In this document: positions 50,222-64,000 of the stretch, piece by piece
How positions within the stretch are numbered: position 1 is the stretch's first letter
Layout: each line of letters begins with the position of its first letter
Source of the DNA: Pelodera strongyloides
Taxonomy: Eukaryota; Nematoda; Chromadorea; Rhabditida; Rhabditidae
DNA: 64,000 nucleotides
NCBI GenBank assembly: GCA_036852015.1
Contig: JAANDG010000485.1
Coordinates: forward strand, 40,001-104,000
Reading direction: 5' to 3'
Notes under the pieces: generated by a model
Database searches by the model: none
Told to the model about the DNA's origin: nothing
The model's input: only the letters and a program-made list of their open reading frames with translations
Made by a program: the position numbers and the translations under genes

Positions 50222-53200
50222 CTACAACATCTTGCTCCTTTCTAGTTCCCGCGCCTCCTGATCCTCATCCTCGTCAATCAATAAATGGTCAGTCAGACTG
50301 CTCGGAATGTTATTCTCGATCCAACGCAGCTCCTCCTAAGAAATACCCTTTTTGATAAGAAAACACGTGACCTGGACTATTTCTGTTCTTAACGGGTCGA
50401 AACTTTATGTTATATTATTTTCATCAAATGTAAAAAAATCTGCAAGACCCCCCCCCCCCCCCCACATTAAAACACAACCGCGTCACTAACTAAGAATGAG
50501 TATTCTACCCGAGATCGGATTAGGATAATTCAATATAGCATATCAATTCATTCGTAGAACTGATTCCTGTCTTACCATTAGGTGAACGAAATATTTACAA
50601 CAGGCCCAACCTCTAGTTTAGAATCCTGCTCCCTCTGCTCTCTCGCTTCACGCGATTCTCTTACGTCTCTCGTGTCCCTCTGTTTGACGCTCTCCATAAG
50701 TTGCCCGGTATGAGCATTGAACAATTCATCTAAATAATCAGATAAATTGATGCGTACTGTGGTAAAATCACGTGCGAAGTATGAGAATTCCATGAATTAA
50801 CTTTTTACAGGTGAACCATGTTTTACTATGCACTGCAGGCACATATCCGATGTAGCTCGCAATAAGTTAGAAGCCAGTATGAAAATCTGTGATTGTTTGT
50901 ACTGGTGAGAGGAATAAGTATAATAAAAAATGGAATGCGTAGAAAGAAAATATATCGTCACAAAAAATACCGTCATCGTTCTCATCCTCGGAATCATCAA
51001 GCAGTGGTGTGAATGCATATCGTTGGTTATTATTTGACGGCCTCCACAAAATCATAATTACGACCAACAAAGCGCAGAAAAGGACGTGCCAGAATGCAGT
51101 GTCCACCCAACTGAAAGTTATATTATCAAATTCTCAAATAACGCGATTGTGCGGAATTATTGCGTATGTAGAACAACAGACCATATGTAAATAAGATCAC
51201 ATGATAACTTACATTTCCTTCCAGTCCTTCAAACACTTGGGGAAAATGTGGTACATCATGCTCCATATCATGAAGATGACAGAAGCGATCACAGCAAAAC
51301 ACAACGAATTCATGAAGTGACGATATACGGACAATTTCATCTGAAAATCGCATTTTAGTACTTATGAAATTAGAAATTATTTGATTTCAAAGTATGAGGT
51401 ATGCTTTGAAGGAATAGGAAACACAAAACACAATATATCAGGTAGGAACTATCAGAACACGCCCAAAGAAAATAAAACTGGGTGAAGAATATTGTGTCAG
51501 TTTTGATCAGTGGCAACTGGCTAGGGACTTTGCTATCTTCCTGACAAGAATACATCGAACAAAATTGTTTGCAAAGCGTAAAAATATAAAGTCTGCGATA
51601 ATATAAACATACGTCATTTCGTCGAAGTTTCAAGGTGCGCATCGTGCTAACCAAGGCCGTGAAAATCCAGTAGAATATCGTCATTTCAATAATGACAAGT
51701 GGGAGGGCAGCGAATTGTTTTTGCTTGGCGGCTTCGACCTGGTTCTAAACGTTTTCGGACGTTTTAGGAAACTTGCATTCGGACGGAACCGCATTTGCAT
51801 ACACTCCAACAGCTATATACCATATGTACAGTTTCAAATGGGTTAGTTAAAACTATTTTTGTGTCCGACCGCACGCACAATGGTAGATTACAAACCTTGG
51901 ACACTCTAGCCAATCCTTCAATAGCGCAGAACACAAAGTAGATGAATCCGATTCCGGCAACCTAAAACTTGCAGATGTTAGGATTTACTCAACTGTATTA
52001 CTATTTGCCGTATTTAAACTTCTGTCCAACTATTTTCTTAATTACCTAATACAGGTTCTCCAATTACCTCGGGTCTTACTCACAAAATCATAATCACGAC
52101 CAACAAAGAGCAGAAAAGGACGTGCTAGAATGCAGTGTCCATCCAATTGTTTGTTTATGTTCCGTTTATTTGTTTATGGGTTTTCAACTAAATATTAATA
52201 TAGAACTAGCAGCTCTGAGACAGCAATAGGGAAAGACAACGCCGAGGACGAGAAATTGTGTACACACAACTTATAAACAAGCCTTACCTGATTAAGAGTG
52301 GTGCCCAGTCTGGGTTTGACGACTCCATAACCAAGGGAAACGATGATGATGAGAACCCGCGACATTGTCCTCTTCAGGCAAGATACCAATTCGGCGAGCT
52401 GAATTCAGAAAATGACTGTATTCCTAAACGGGTCTACGTACTCACAATAATGACGGTTTGCTGACTTTTTGTATGTACTTCATTGCATACAATTTTCGAT
52501 ATTTATTGAAAGATGATCCAAGCCAAACTTTAGATACTAAGGTATCTAACGACCCGCGCAAAACTCTGTTGCAAAGTATGATCCGATCCCCTGACTTAAA
52601 CTTGCAAGTGTATTTTATCTTGCTCACTGTCGGAATTCCGATTGACTTGGCTACAAAGAGAATAAGCTCGCCTGAATAACTCCTTCTGTACTCTCTCCAG
52701 TGCTGTTCATCGTGGCATATTCGGAATAAAAGAAAGCCTTTTCAACCATTCCCAAAATAATCACTGCGCCTAAAATATGCCTGTATGAATGGATTTGCAA
52801 CTGAATGACCCGTTCCAAGCAACGATACCAATATGTAAGTCGGGTATTGTGAAAGGGTCTAGTAACTCACTCAGTTATCAACAAAATAAACAACTCACCA
52901 ATCCAATACTGAATTCTGAGTATATCCTTGTAATATTTGATGCAAAGGTAGAGCCAGACCATGGATAGAATACCGTAGAAGACACACATGATAGTGTAGA
53001 ATCTGAGGAGAGGATAGTCGATGGCAGAAAGGTAACCATATGGAGCCCTCCACGTAACAGTCACCTAAATAAATAACGTATGTCCTCCAAAATCCTTGCA
53101 TTAATTGAAACGAGCATTCTTCATCATAATTTATATGCCTTATCGATGCAATAACCTTGCACGTAAATGCACAAGCATATCGTACACAATAAAATTGCAA

Positions 53201-54894
53201 GCATACTGAAAACTACAAAAAAAACACCAACCGTGACGTTTCCATGAACATTTATGGGTTGCACTGCTTTCAGCTGCAAAAGAAAACCTATATTCAATTG
53301 AAAAAGTTTCATTCGCAACAAAACAAATGGAAAGAAAGATTCGGAACAGGAAATAGAAAATCTTAGAATAAAACCAACCCGAACAACAATAAAGTAAATT
53401 GCGTCAATTGGAAGCGAGACAATGGGATGCCAGGTACTGAAATATAATTATATGAAATAAAACACTTTGTTAATGCATGTACCGGGGACAGGCTCACTGA
53501 TCTGTCATTATATTCTCGCGGTGTGTGTTCTTTTGTAAAGACATTTGGTAAATATGTGTTTCAGCATAATAATAAAATATTACATCACAAACACGCGCAC
53601 AAGCGGCATTATTTTGCACTTACAATTATTATAAAGATAGTTAACAAGCTGGTAAATACCAAAATACCTCAAAGACGTCTTCGTTCCACCATCAATTGTA
53701 TTTGCATTGATACCGGGATAATACTCACGCTTCTTCCGTGTAGCACTCTAGAAATCAAATTCGCTTCAAACTTGAGAAAGACTGCGCAGAGCCAAAGGAA
53801 GGCACTAATGTTGCCGTTACACACTGATTAATTTGAAAAACAAAATCCCCTTCTAGTAAAAAACGACATACCACGTCTGCCGCAGTGGTTGGGTTAACTT
53901 CAACTCTGCTCACATTGGCAACGCGAAGGGGCGCGGGTATACGATTCTCGGTAGTGAAGAGCATATGGCCGTGAGAATCCCTGCAGTTGAACGTCTTCTC
54001 CGACGATTTGAAGTAGACCTGAACATATAATTATATAACACAAACAAAGGCGGTAAGTGACATATAAAATTAAATTTAAAGCAAAAAAAAACCGACCATT
54101 TGACTGTAATCGTAATAATCGGGAATAGAGTCTTCCGAGTTGAAGTAGAAGACCTGAATTGTCAACTTTACAGCAAGTCCGTCATAAATGTTTTATTGAA
54201 ACAATCACAAGATGAAAATTAAACAGATGCAAATAAATACAATAACATGGTCTCACAGACTCAAGTCGTTTACTACTAATTAGTGCTGCTAATCGGCTAC
54301 TAACCTAATAATAATAATAATTGAAAAATATTAAAAATGAAATACCAGCAAATCGCTCAGTCGATGACTTCCGTTATGCGCCGTGAAAAACTCCTTGTCG
54401 CAAGGAGAACTCCGGATCATGAATTGAACCTTAATTGAAGCATAGTAGAAAGGTTCATTGCATGGATTTAACCATCTAAAATATCCTAACAATAAGAAGG
54501 AAAGAGGTATTGGAGAGCACGATAGGAACAAAAAGAACATACAATGAATGTCATGTCCAAGTTGTCTGCACAATTAAGGGCCAACTCGACTTCTGTTCCA
54601 TTTACAGCAGACTGAGGAATCCCAATGAATTGATACTGAAAATGGGTTACTCAGCGCCACACCACAAGCCAACGAATACTGGATATTGAAAGAAAAAATA
54701 AATCCTAACTTACATTATTTAAAGGCCTGGAAAGTACTTAAAATGTACACTAAATGTAATTTTAATAAGAAAATAATCCATATTTAATGTCCGCTTACCT
54801 GTTGCGTGTTCAGTTCGATAGTTTGGGTGGCTATTGCCTTACTCAGCAGATTGGCGGCCGCAGGGCCAACCACCAGTAGGAGGAATAGTAGCAT
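50222..54894 (-). CDS. TMEM87: TMEM87 orthologue (GOST-fold seven-transmembrane protein)
   Basis: Seventeen exons in phase give 576 residues, near the 555 of human TMEM87A. The N-terminus ([18 protein letters not shown]) is a signal peptide, followed by a luminal domain with NGT and NVS glycosylation sites. The seven-helix part starts at [15 protein letters not shown] and includes [19 protein letters not shown], the signature [35 protein letters not shown] and [19 protein letters not shown]. The C-terminus ends [19 protein letters not shown]...ERSKML, the family tail. TMEM87 proteins sit in the Golgi and have been linked to retrograde traffic and to mechanosensing. The intron after exon 52672-52769 has a GC donor (CAG/GCGAGC). 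The start lies two bases after an acceptor (ttgcag/GAATG), so trans-splicing is likely. Confidence 0.95.
50448..50463. repeat. Poly-C tract, 16 bases
   Basis: Uninterrupted C run in the last intron of TMEM87. Confidence 0.9.
52081..52149 (-). pseudogene. Decayed duplicate of a TMEM87 exon inside another TMEM87 intron
   Basis: About 69 bases match 51045-51111 (start of the exon 50971-51110 plus its acceptor-side end) with only a few differences. On the coding strand the Trp codon of the AFWHVLF stretch is TAG in the copy. It lies in the intron between exons 51896-51961 and 52288-52398, so inclusion would truncate the protein. Confidence 0.85.
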
Positions 54895-55239
54895 TCCTGC
54901 AAGCAAAATTACAATTAGACGACTCAGTTTTCGGAAATAGAAAAGCAGGAAAAATCACACATGAATGAATAATTTAACAACAGGAGGAGTAGTAGCATTC
55001 CTGCTACGTTAGACGAACAGTTGTTCAAGTGAAAATTAACAAGTCCAACAAAAATAACAAATCAAACATTCGGTGCAGGTAAATATATTATAATTGGAAA
55101 AGTACACCGTATATAATAAAGGAAAGCAGTGCAATAAATTTGCGTGATACAACACATTCTAAAATTTATAACAGTAACGAAAAATAGTTGATATAACCTT
55201 AAAAATGTCTTAAAACAATCAGATGAGTCCCAATGGCGG

Positions 55240-56510
55240 TTAGATCGTACGTGGCGGGCGGGATTAGAGAATGCACAATACGCACTTGGCCAAATCGTCA
55301 TTTGTAACCGTACTATTGTCGGTGGCGGATTGGCACGCACCACTATTGGGGTTTCCAAGTATCCGGACAAATTTACCGTATTTTTACGAAATCGCGAGAC
55401 CCATGTATTAATTTCTCATGTCAAATATTCAATTCAGGGAAAATACGGTAAATTTTTCTATACTTGGAAGGGAACGCACAGTTGTTTTTGGCATACATGG
55501 AAAGTTCCCTATTGGGGTTTCCAAGAATACCAAAAATTCGGTGTGATTATGTCAATACTACCGTATTTCTACACGAAACTTGCATATATAATATGAAAAA
55601 TTAAAAAAAATATTCTCGTGTAGTTCCACGATACTGTAAATTTTCACCATACGAAAACCCATATTCCATATGTGTAGAGTTTCGGGCCAAAAGAGATACT
55701 ATTGTACTCATCAGCATAGTTGACAAAATTGGAAAAAAAATTCGAATTTTGTTTTGGCACTTATTGGGTCTCAATGAACCTTAGGGCACTTGTGAGTCAC
55801 TTTTTTGGACTCACCATCAGCGTAGTTGAGTATATCGAACTTTATTATTTCTAATGGGATTTTTTTAATAACTGAGTGTCTCATCTCATTAATATGCCAA
55901 CACTCTAGTAATGGGGTTTCAATGTTTGCCTGCTTTTGCTTCCAAGTATCGAAAAATTTATCGTACCTTGGATCTACACGAGAATATTTACAGAGAATTT
56001 AGCGGCAGGTAGCCACGAGACCATTTTTTTCAAGAATGCATGCACTTCCCGGATTTTGTTTATAGCATGGCGCATTTTCTATAATGGTGTTTGCAAGTAT
56101 GCCCGATTTTCCTTGCAAGTATCGAACAATTTACCGTATCTTGGCACTACACGAGAATATCTGCAGGCAGTTTTTACGAACGATCGCAACGGGACCATTT
56201 GTTCAACAAAAAATGTCTTTGATGGCGGATTTTCTATAGTGCGGATGTGTCAAAATTACACAAAATTAAGGTAAATGTGTGTAAAAAGCACACGATTTTG
56301 CGAATTGATACTTGCAAGGAAAACTCGCGGTTTTTGGCATACTTGCAACCCCCATAATGCTTTTGTCAAAGATGTTGGCAAAATTACGTAAATCGCTCAC
56401 TGTATTATACTATGATACTCGGAAGCAAAACGCACGGTTTTTGGCATACATTGAAACCCCAGTTCTTCAGAGAATCGCTGAAAAGCGTATGCATTTTTAT
56501 ATTTGACATA
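55240..56510. repeat. Cluster of palindromic repeats related to the element at 1-572
   Basis: TTGGGGTTTCCAAGTAT-type arms recur at about 55346, 55514 and 55912, with complements such as GGTTTTTGGCATACTTG-like sequence near 56330 and 56435. The segment CGGGACCATTTGTTCAACAA (56187) to GCGGATGTGTCAAAATTAC-like sequence is also found at 252-320. At least two overlapping copies are present. Frames inside are not genes. Confidence 0.8.
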
Positions 56511-56576
56511 AAAAATGATAAATATTTTTTTCCACGGCATTCTCTTCTCTGAACGACACATCGGGGGAAAAAAAAG

Positions 56577-56963
56577 CCCACCAACTTGAACCTATATTAC
56601 TTGTTCATAATTTGTGTAAGGGGTGTTTATTATAATATATACCAAAATATAAGTTTCTACCAGATTCACCACGTGCATACAGTGCGGAAAACAATTGCAT
56701 CCTTATTTGATTATTGTGTGTGTCCCGAGGGCATCTCGCTCTCGGTCCCTTCTGAACATGGCTATACAGTCAGCTACCCTCGGGAAACGAGATAAGAAAA
56801 CAAGGGTGCAATTGCCTTTTCTGTACTGCATATTCTCTAGCAAAACTTACTTGAAAAGCTTCGCAGTGGTGAAGCCGGTTCAAACTTCGTTTGTATATAA
56901 TTATTATAAACACCCTTTGTACAAATTATGAACAAATAATAAATATAGGTTCAAGTGGTGGCC
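56577..56963. mobile_element. MITE with about 55-base terminal inverted repeats
   Basis: Left end CCCACCAACTTGAACCTATA; right end the complement (TATAGGTTCAAGTGGTGG). Complementarity continues inward (TTGTTCATAATTTGT on the left, its complement on the right, and an inner pair around CAATTGCATCC). The whole element is close to one hairpin. Confidence 0.8.
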
Positions 56964-58290
56964 TAAACCTTTAAAGGGGCTGTCCTTGTAGCATTAGGAC
57001 GTTTCGCACTGTATTCGGTGCATTCAGTCTTCGCCCCTACCCTCGACTTCCGTCTACGGAATGCATCCACTAAGAGAAACAGCAGCCATGAATTATGAAG
57101 TCCGAATTTCTACGACGAGGAGCCTGTTTCAACTTTCAACATCTGTGTGAAACAATTGGTACAATATTCAAAACTAGTTTATTGAAAGTAATCAGGACTA
57201 CGAAAACCGGATTCCTGAGTCATCACCCATGTCCGAAAAAAAGGATGAGTTTGTGAATGTGCAAAAGTCGATCCCATAGCGAAGTATGCACACACGTACT
57301 TTATTTAACATACATCATCAATAAAATGGTCCCCCAAAGTAGGAAAAGGGTTAGTCACCATGTTTTGTAATCTGTTTTGTAACTAGAACGCTTGAATTGC
57401 CGCCTCGTTCATGGAGGAGGCTCCATGTGTGTTACTACTGTTTCACCCAGTTAAAGTCGTATACTTGCTTTTTCATGTTCATGATTTCAAACCCTTCTCC
57501 ACAGCTCGAATTACACCGCAAGTTTCTGCTTCTTTTTGCGGTGGACAACTTTAAGTGACAAAACGCTAAGACCTTCCTTTTTAGCACACTTGAACAGCTA
57601 CATGAGAATTTGGAAACGAACTTCCAAAATAAAGAAATTATGCACAATATTATTATCAATAATCATTTGCGTTACGTATATCATAATTTCAAATAAAAAT
57701 TTTATTCATAAAATATAAGCTCTTGCAAGAGACAAAAAAATTGGAATGTTATATGTATATATAAGTTGTACAAACCAATTGTGCAAATAATGATTGAAAT
57801 GTGTCAAGGGTTGAGAAAAACCAATGAGACGAGAAAAGCAGAAGCCAACAAATATTTCGGGTACACGTAAAATAGGTCCAAAAATACTGTTATTACACGG
57901 CTTGGCAGCAAGAGAAGGCAATCTTGGAATGTTTCAAAATAGGGCAATTGCTTAGGGTGACTTTGTTTTACATAGACCTAGGTTAATTAAGTAGAGTGAG
58001 AAAATAGAGAAGAAGTCCACAAAACGTGGATATGTCGAGATTTTGATCTTGGCAGACTTGTCAATGAGTCATAGAAATTTGAAAAGTTTAACAAAACAGA
58101 TGTATTCAAAAAAGAGCGCGTTATGCATGAACAAAACGAAAGAACAAAAGATAAAAAATAAAGAAGACAGGATATTGCATACCGCGGGGTTCAGATCACA
58201 CTCAGAAGTAGACAATCAAAGAAAGGGCAAGGAGATTTCAACAATCAATAAAGTGGCTCGAAACAAATTGATATTGCACCATTCTGTGAC
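56964..58290. other. Intergenic, downstream of actin
   Basis: 56974 onward (TTTAAAGGGGCTGTCC) resembles the tip of the MITE at 33333-33795, without a partner. No gene supported. Confidence 0.4.
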
Positions 58291-60807
<2,517 letters not shown>

Positions 60808-60882
60808 TATTCAGTAGAGAGTGGGGATAAGAGGCAGTGGTCAAAGGCACTCACACAACCCTGCCGGCCCTGCTAAGCCCCC

Positions 60883-60889
60883 TTTTATA
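60883..60889 (-). promoter_or_regulatory. Actin TATA box
   Basis: TATAAAA on the minus strand, 76 bases upstream of the actin ATG, which puts transcription start near 60855. Confidence 0.7.
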
Positions 60890-60925
60890 GACAGACCGGC
60901 GGTGGTCGGGCGACAACGATCGGTG

Positions 60926-61047
60926 ATTGGCCGCGCCATGGTCCCGCCCATCAGCGCGCGGATCGCAGCCAATGGGCGAGCGCTGAGCGCATGCGGGGGC
61001 GACATGTCCATAGCGGGAAGGCAACATCGTCTGCAACGATGGATTGG
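60926..61047 (-). promoter_or_regulatory. CCAAT boxes in a GC-rich actin promoter
   Basis: Three CCAAT motifs in alternating orientation: 60926-60930 (ATTGG on plus), 60969-60973 (CCAAT on plus) and 61043-61047 (ATTGG on plus). The surrounding 60840-61050 is markedly GC- and CpG-rich (GGTCGGGCGACAACG, CGCGCGGATCGC) in an AT-rich locus. Confidence 0.6.
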
Positions 61048-61099
61048 TGCCAAGACCGCGGAACATTCAAATCTGTCAACTCTCCCCTTGGGGTATAAG

Positions 61100-63442
61100 G
61101 AGGAAAACAAGCGAGTATCGGGTGGTTAGGGACAGATGGACAAACACACACTTACAAGTGCAAAGCATGGCACAGAGGTTGTAAGAACGGCTGAAGAGGA
61201 ACTTGTTGGTGGTTGTGCCATTGCTTTTGTTTAAGAATCCCATGAGCAAACACCTACCTGTGTTTAGCGGACTTATGCTCCAAAAAAAAGTAATATTAGT
61301 TGTTCTAGTTGTTGTGGCCATTTATCCTGAGTTTACGGTTGAAATTTTTTACGCGCATGTCACAGAGATAACCGTATGCTCAAAAGTGAGAGAGAGACGT
61401 ATATGATGCAGATTGAAAAGCAAGCCTGTGTTTCTTGAGCTGATGGCGGGACAATTAGTATAATCATCGAGAACCTTTGTCTTTTGGATTCCACGTTGTA
61501 CTTATCCTTAGTTTGTTGTTCTATTTTCACTGGGAATCTTAGGAGTCCTTGGCTCCTTTCCAATGCATAAATAAGAGCCAGGTTTGACCTTGTCCTGCGT
61601 ACAAAGGCTAGCCATTCAACAAAACACGATGTCTTTCAGGGGGCTAGAACATCGAAAACGCTGCATGAATAAACAAAATAGCAACTCACTTCCATAAAGA
61701 CATTGGCCACCTTTCAGTTTTCAGTAGCTTATTCCTCCAAAGGAAAATATAACAATACATACAAATCACCTGTTTTAAATAAATCGCAATGATGAGACAT
61801 ATAAAATGCCTCAAATAAGATTTTGAGAAGTGCTGTGTTAATTGAACATAATACGTTTTCCTGATACCGGCAACGAAATGCAACATATGGTGAGCAGTTT
61901 TTACTTGGCGCAATTTGTCTTGCTTCATGAAATTAGTCATCTAATGGATTGATAATTTGATACGCATCTTGTAAAAGAAATAAGAACAGACAACGGTGAG
62001 TTGGGTGTCTGTCATGCTCACAAAAATTGTGTATTTATGTGAGTTGTTGGTGCTTGTGCACAAATGTTGATGAAAAACAAACGCAATGATTCTACATAAA
62101 ACTATGCTTTGTTTCTGGGCTCTCCAGATGCTCTAGACGTACGCAAATCCATAAACACCGACACAAACTGGTTTTTGACTTTACTCTGTAATCTGAGTCT
62201 TCGCGTTCCCGAATTGTTTTAATCTAGATGCTTCTCCAGATGTGTCTCTCTTGTATATTTTGTGAGGGGCCAGTCAAATGGAATGATGTATATTTTAGTC
62301 AGCAATGAATAATCAGTCCGGCGGTCGCCCCACACCGATTCTGTTACAAAATCACAAATTAAAATTGAAACATTCTGCTCAAAATAATAGAGTGTGTCAC
62401 AAATCGTTAGCTAGGGAATCTACTTTATTGTTGGATTGCATCTATTTGAAGTGCAGGAAACTTGATAAACCACTCGTCATAAACCACCCTTTAAATCGCC
62501 CCTTGAAAACAATATCTGGAAACAATTTTGAGTTGCCACTTTTCTTTTCTACATAGAATAAATTCTGCCTCGCAGGTCTGTATTTCCCAGTAACAAACAA
62601 AATTCATTGTTAGCACTGGTTGTTTAGCGAGAAAAAAACGCTTTTCTTCGCAACGTAAGAAAACTAGTAAATCCACGCTAAGAACCGAGAAATGAAGTAG
62701 TAAAGAGGGCAATTATAAGATCTTTTGCTATTGGCATGCACCAAAACAGCGACGGTCGAATAAACAATGCGGAAATATCATAGGACAACTTTCTAATACC
62801 AACAAGATATCGATGAACATTTATTTTTTAGTGGCACTACTGCAGAATTTTGATATACAAATTTAACAATAAAGTAGGGCTGAAATTAGTCTGTACCAGA
62901 CGGCTATTGCCGTCTGAGGCGACTATTCTCAGGCGATTCTACCAAAATGATCATACTATTACTTATATGAAACGTCTGAAACGTATCTTAATATTTTATG
63001 TAATAAAATTCGATTGCACTTGCTTTGAAGAGTTGCGAAAAGGGACTACTTATACCAAACGCCTGAAACGTAGAATTCCGTTTCGTTCACACAAACAAAA
63101 AAAATCTCTTATCCTTCATACAATAAGATTCTTTACAGTAGACGTTAAGCGCATGAGATAAAATATTTACCTTCAATATTCTAGACACTGTCAATATGTA
63201 TTTAAAGAGTACCAAATTTTTCACTGATTACCAAGCATTTTGTTTCAAAATAAATAAGATTTTACAGATTTTTTACAGAAAGTACTTTATTATAAAAAGA
63301 GAAGAAATGATCCGAAATCCTACTAAAGCAAAATAAGACGGTACATAAATTGGCTAAAAAGTCAAATCAACTTGTAATCGTGTTCAGACACCGAGCTGTT
63401 TTTTGTATCACATGGTAAAACACACACATGCGATGGAAAAGG
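61100..63442. other. Intergenic between actin and GST
   Basis: No gene supported. A perfect small hairpin, CAGACGGC/GCCGTCTG, lies at 62897-62916. Two related modules, ACTTATATGAAACGTCTGAA (about 62960) and ACTTATACCAAACGCCTGAA (about 63049), follow it. Confidence 0.4.
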
Positions 63443-64000
63443 TTATGCTTCAGTTTTCGGTCGAACAATCAGCCATTTGCGGATGTTTGGTAATTCCTGA
63501 AAAGAGGAGCTTGTTGATGGAAATCAACGATTTTTGAATGTCAGAACAAAACCTGATTGGCATAAGGTAACAAGTCTTCGTTCCGTGTGGACATTTGTGA
63601 GTTTATTGAATAACATTTCATACAAACATTCTATGAATTCAATTAGCCATACTTCCTATTATTTATATTTTGGACATACCTGTATTCTTGTAAGAAATCG
63701 GCTAAGATGTGGGTATCTTGAAATCTGTCTGGGAAGAAGTTTGTGGTCCATGAAGAATAGTATATGAAACATTTCGAGATCCGCGAGCGTCACCTACAAT
63801 GTGCGAATAGAGTAAGCTCGGCGAACAAACAGCACATTTTTTGATTAAAATCGATTTCCTTGATTTTCTTGAAATGAAACAAGTTCGTAAAATCTTTAGT
63901 TAATAATTTGTTTATGCAAGTGTAGTTAAGATAATGTGGCATGAAATAGCAAGGTTTTGAAATAATAATAATATATATTTGAGTTGACCGGCTAGAAACC
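63443..64000 (-). CDS. Glutathione S-transferase, C-terminal exons only
   Basis: Two exons join in phase: 63680-63793 (VTLADLEMFHILFFMDHKLL, then PRQISRYPHLSRFLTRIQ) and 63443-63496 (ELPNIRKWLIVRPKTEA, stop at 63443). The T-x-AD-L pattern, a YPHL helix and the ending P-x-I-x-KW...RP-x-T are the C-terminal helical domain of sigma-type (nematode-expanded) GSTs, which conjugate glutathione to electrophiles or isomerise prostaglandins in the cytosol. The N-terminal thioredoxin-fold exons lie beyond 64000. The intron upstream of 63793 fills the rest of the window. Confidence 0.85.

Noticed and set aside
60841..61151. Several overlapping frames on both strands upstream of actin
   Set aside because: They follow from the low stop-codon density of GC-rich promoter DNA and overlap the TATA and CCAAT boxes.
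62305..62556. Plus-strand 83-codon frame
   Set aside because: No recognised domain and no splice support.

Overview
The window looks like AT-rich nuclear DNA of a nematode; I cannot name the species. The evidence is intron-dense genes with many short introns, a TWK-type two-pore potassium channel, close metazoan orthologues (actin, TBCEL, TMEM87, SLK/LOK kinase), and splice acceptors 0 to 2 bases before several start codons, the pattern left by spliced-leader trans-splicing. Nothing looks prokaryotic or viral, and I saw no tRNA, rRNA or CRISPR array. Exon models were built by hand from GT/GC-AG boundaries and reading phase. Most inner exon ends should be exact; first and last exons are less certain.

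Layout, left to right. 1-957: two inverted-repeat (MITE-like) elements. 1.0-1.6 kb (-): the 5' end of a secretory-pathway gene that runs off the left edge. 2.8-12.6 kb (-): a large SLK/LOK (GCK-V) kinase with about 33 exons. 12.7-17.2 kb: intergenic. 17.5-21.1 kb (+): an unrecognised protein rich in Ser/Arg and SP/TP sites. 23.3-25.8 kb (-): a small single-pass membrane protein with LPSY and PPSY motifs. 26.2-26.9 kb (-): an intronless ORF with a possible link to LINE ORF1 proteins. 32.0-36.2 kb (+): a K2P channel. 36.9-37.2 kb (-): a tiny two-exon gene with a GC-AG intron. 37.7-41.8 kb (+): an acyl-CoA synthetase. About 42 kb: a possible SAP30-like remnant. 44.6-48.4 kb (-): TBCEL. 49.4-49.8 kb: a two-sided minisatellite. 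50.2-54.9 kb (-): TMEM87. 55.2-57.0 kb: a cluster of palindromic repeats. 58.3-60.8 kb (-): actin with a GC-rich TATA/CCAAT promoter. 63.4-64.0 kb (-): the 3' end of a glutathione S-transferase gene.

The genes are ordinary housekeeping or signalling genes and do not form an operon or one pathway, although several (kinase, TBCEL, actin) touch the cytoskeleton. The most notable features are five introns whose frames only close with GC donors, a family of TTAA-flanked inverted-repeat elements that repeatedly sit in introns, a decayed duplicate of one TMEM87 exon inside another TMEM87 intron, and several small or unassigned genes. I found no clear new multi-gene system.
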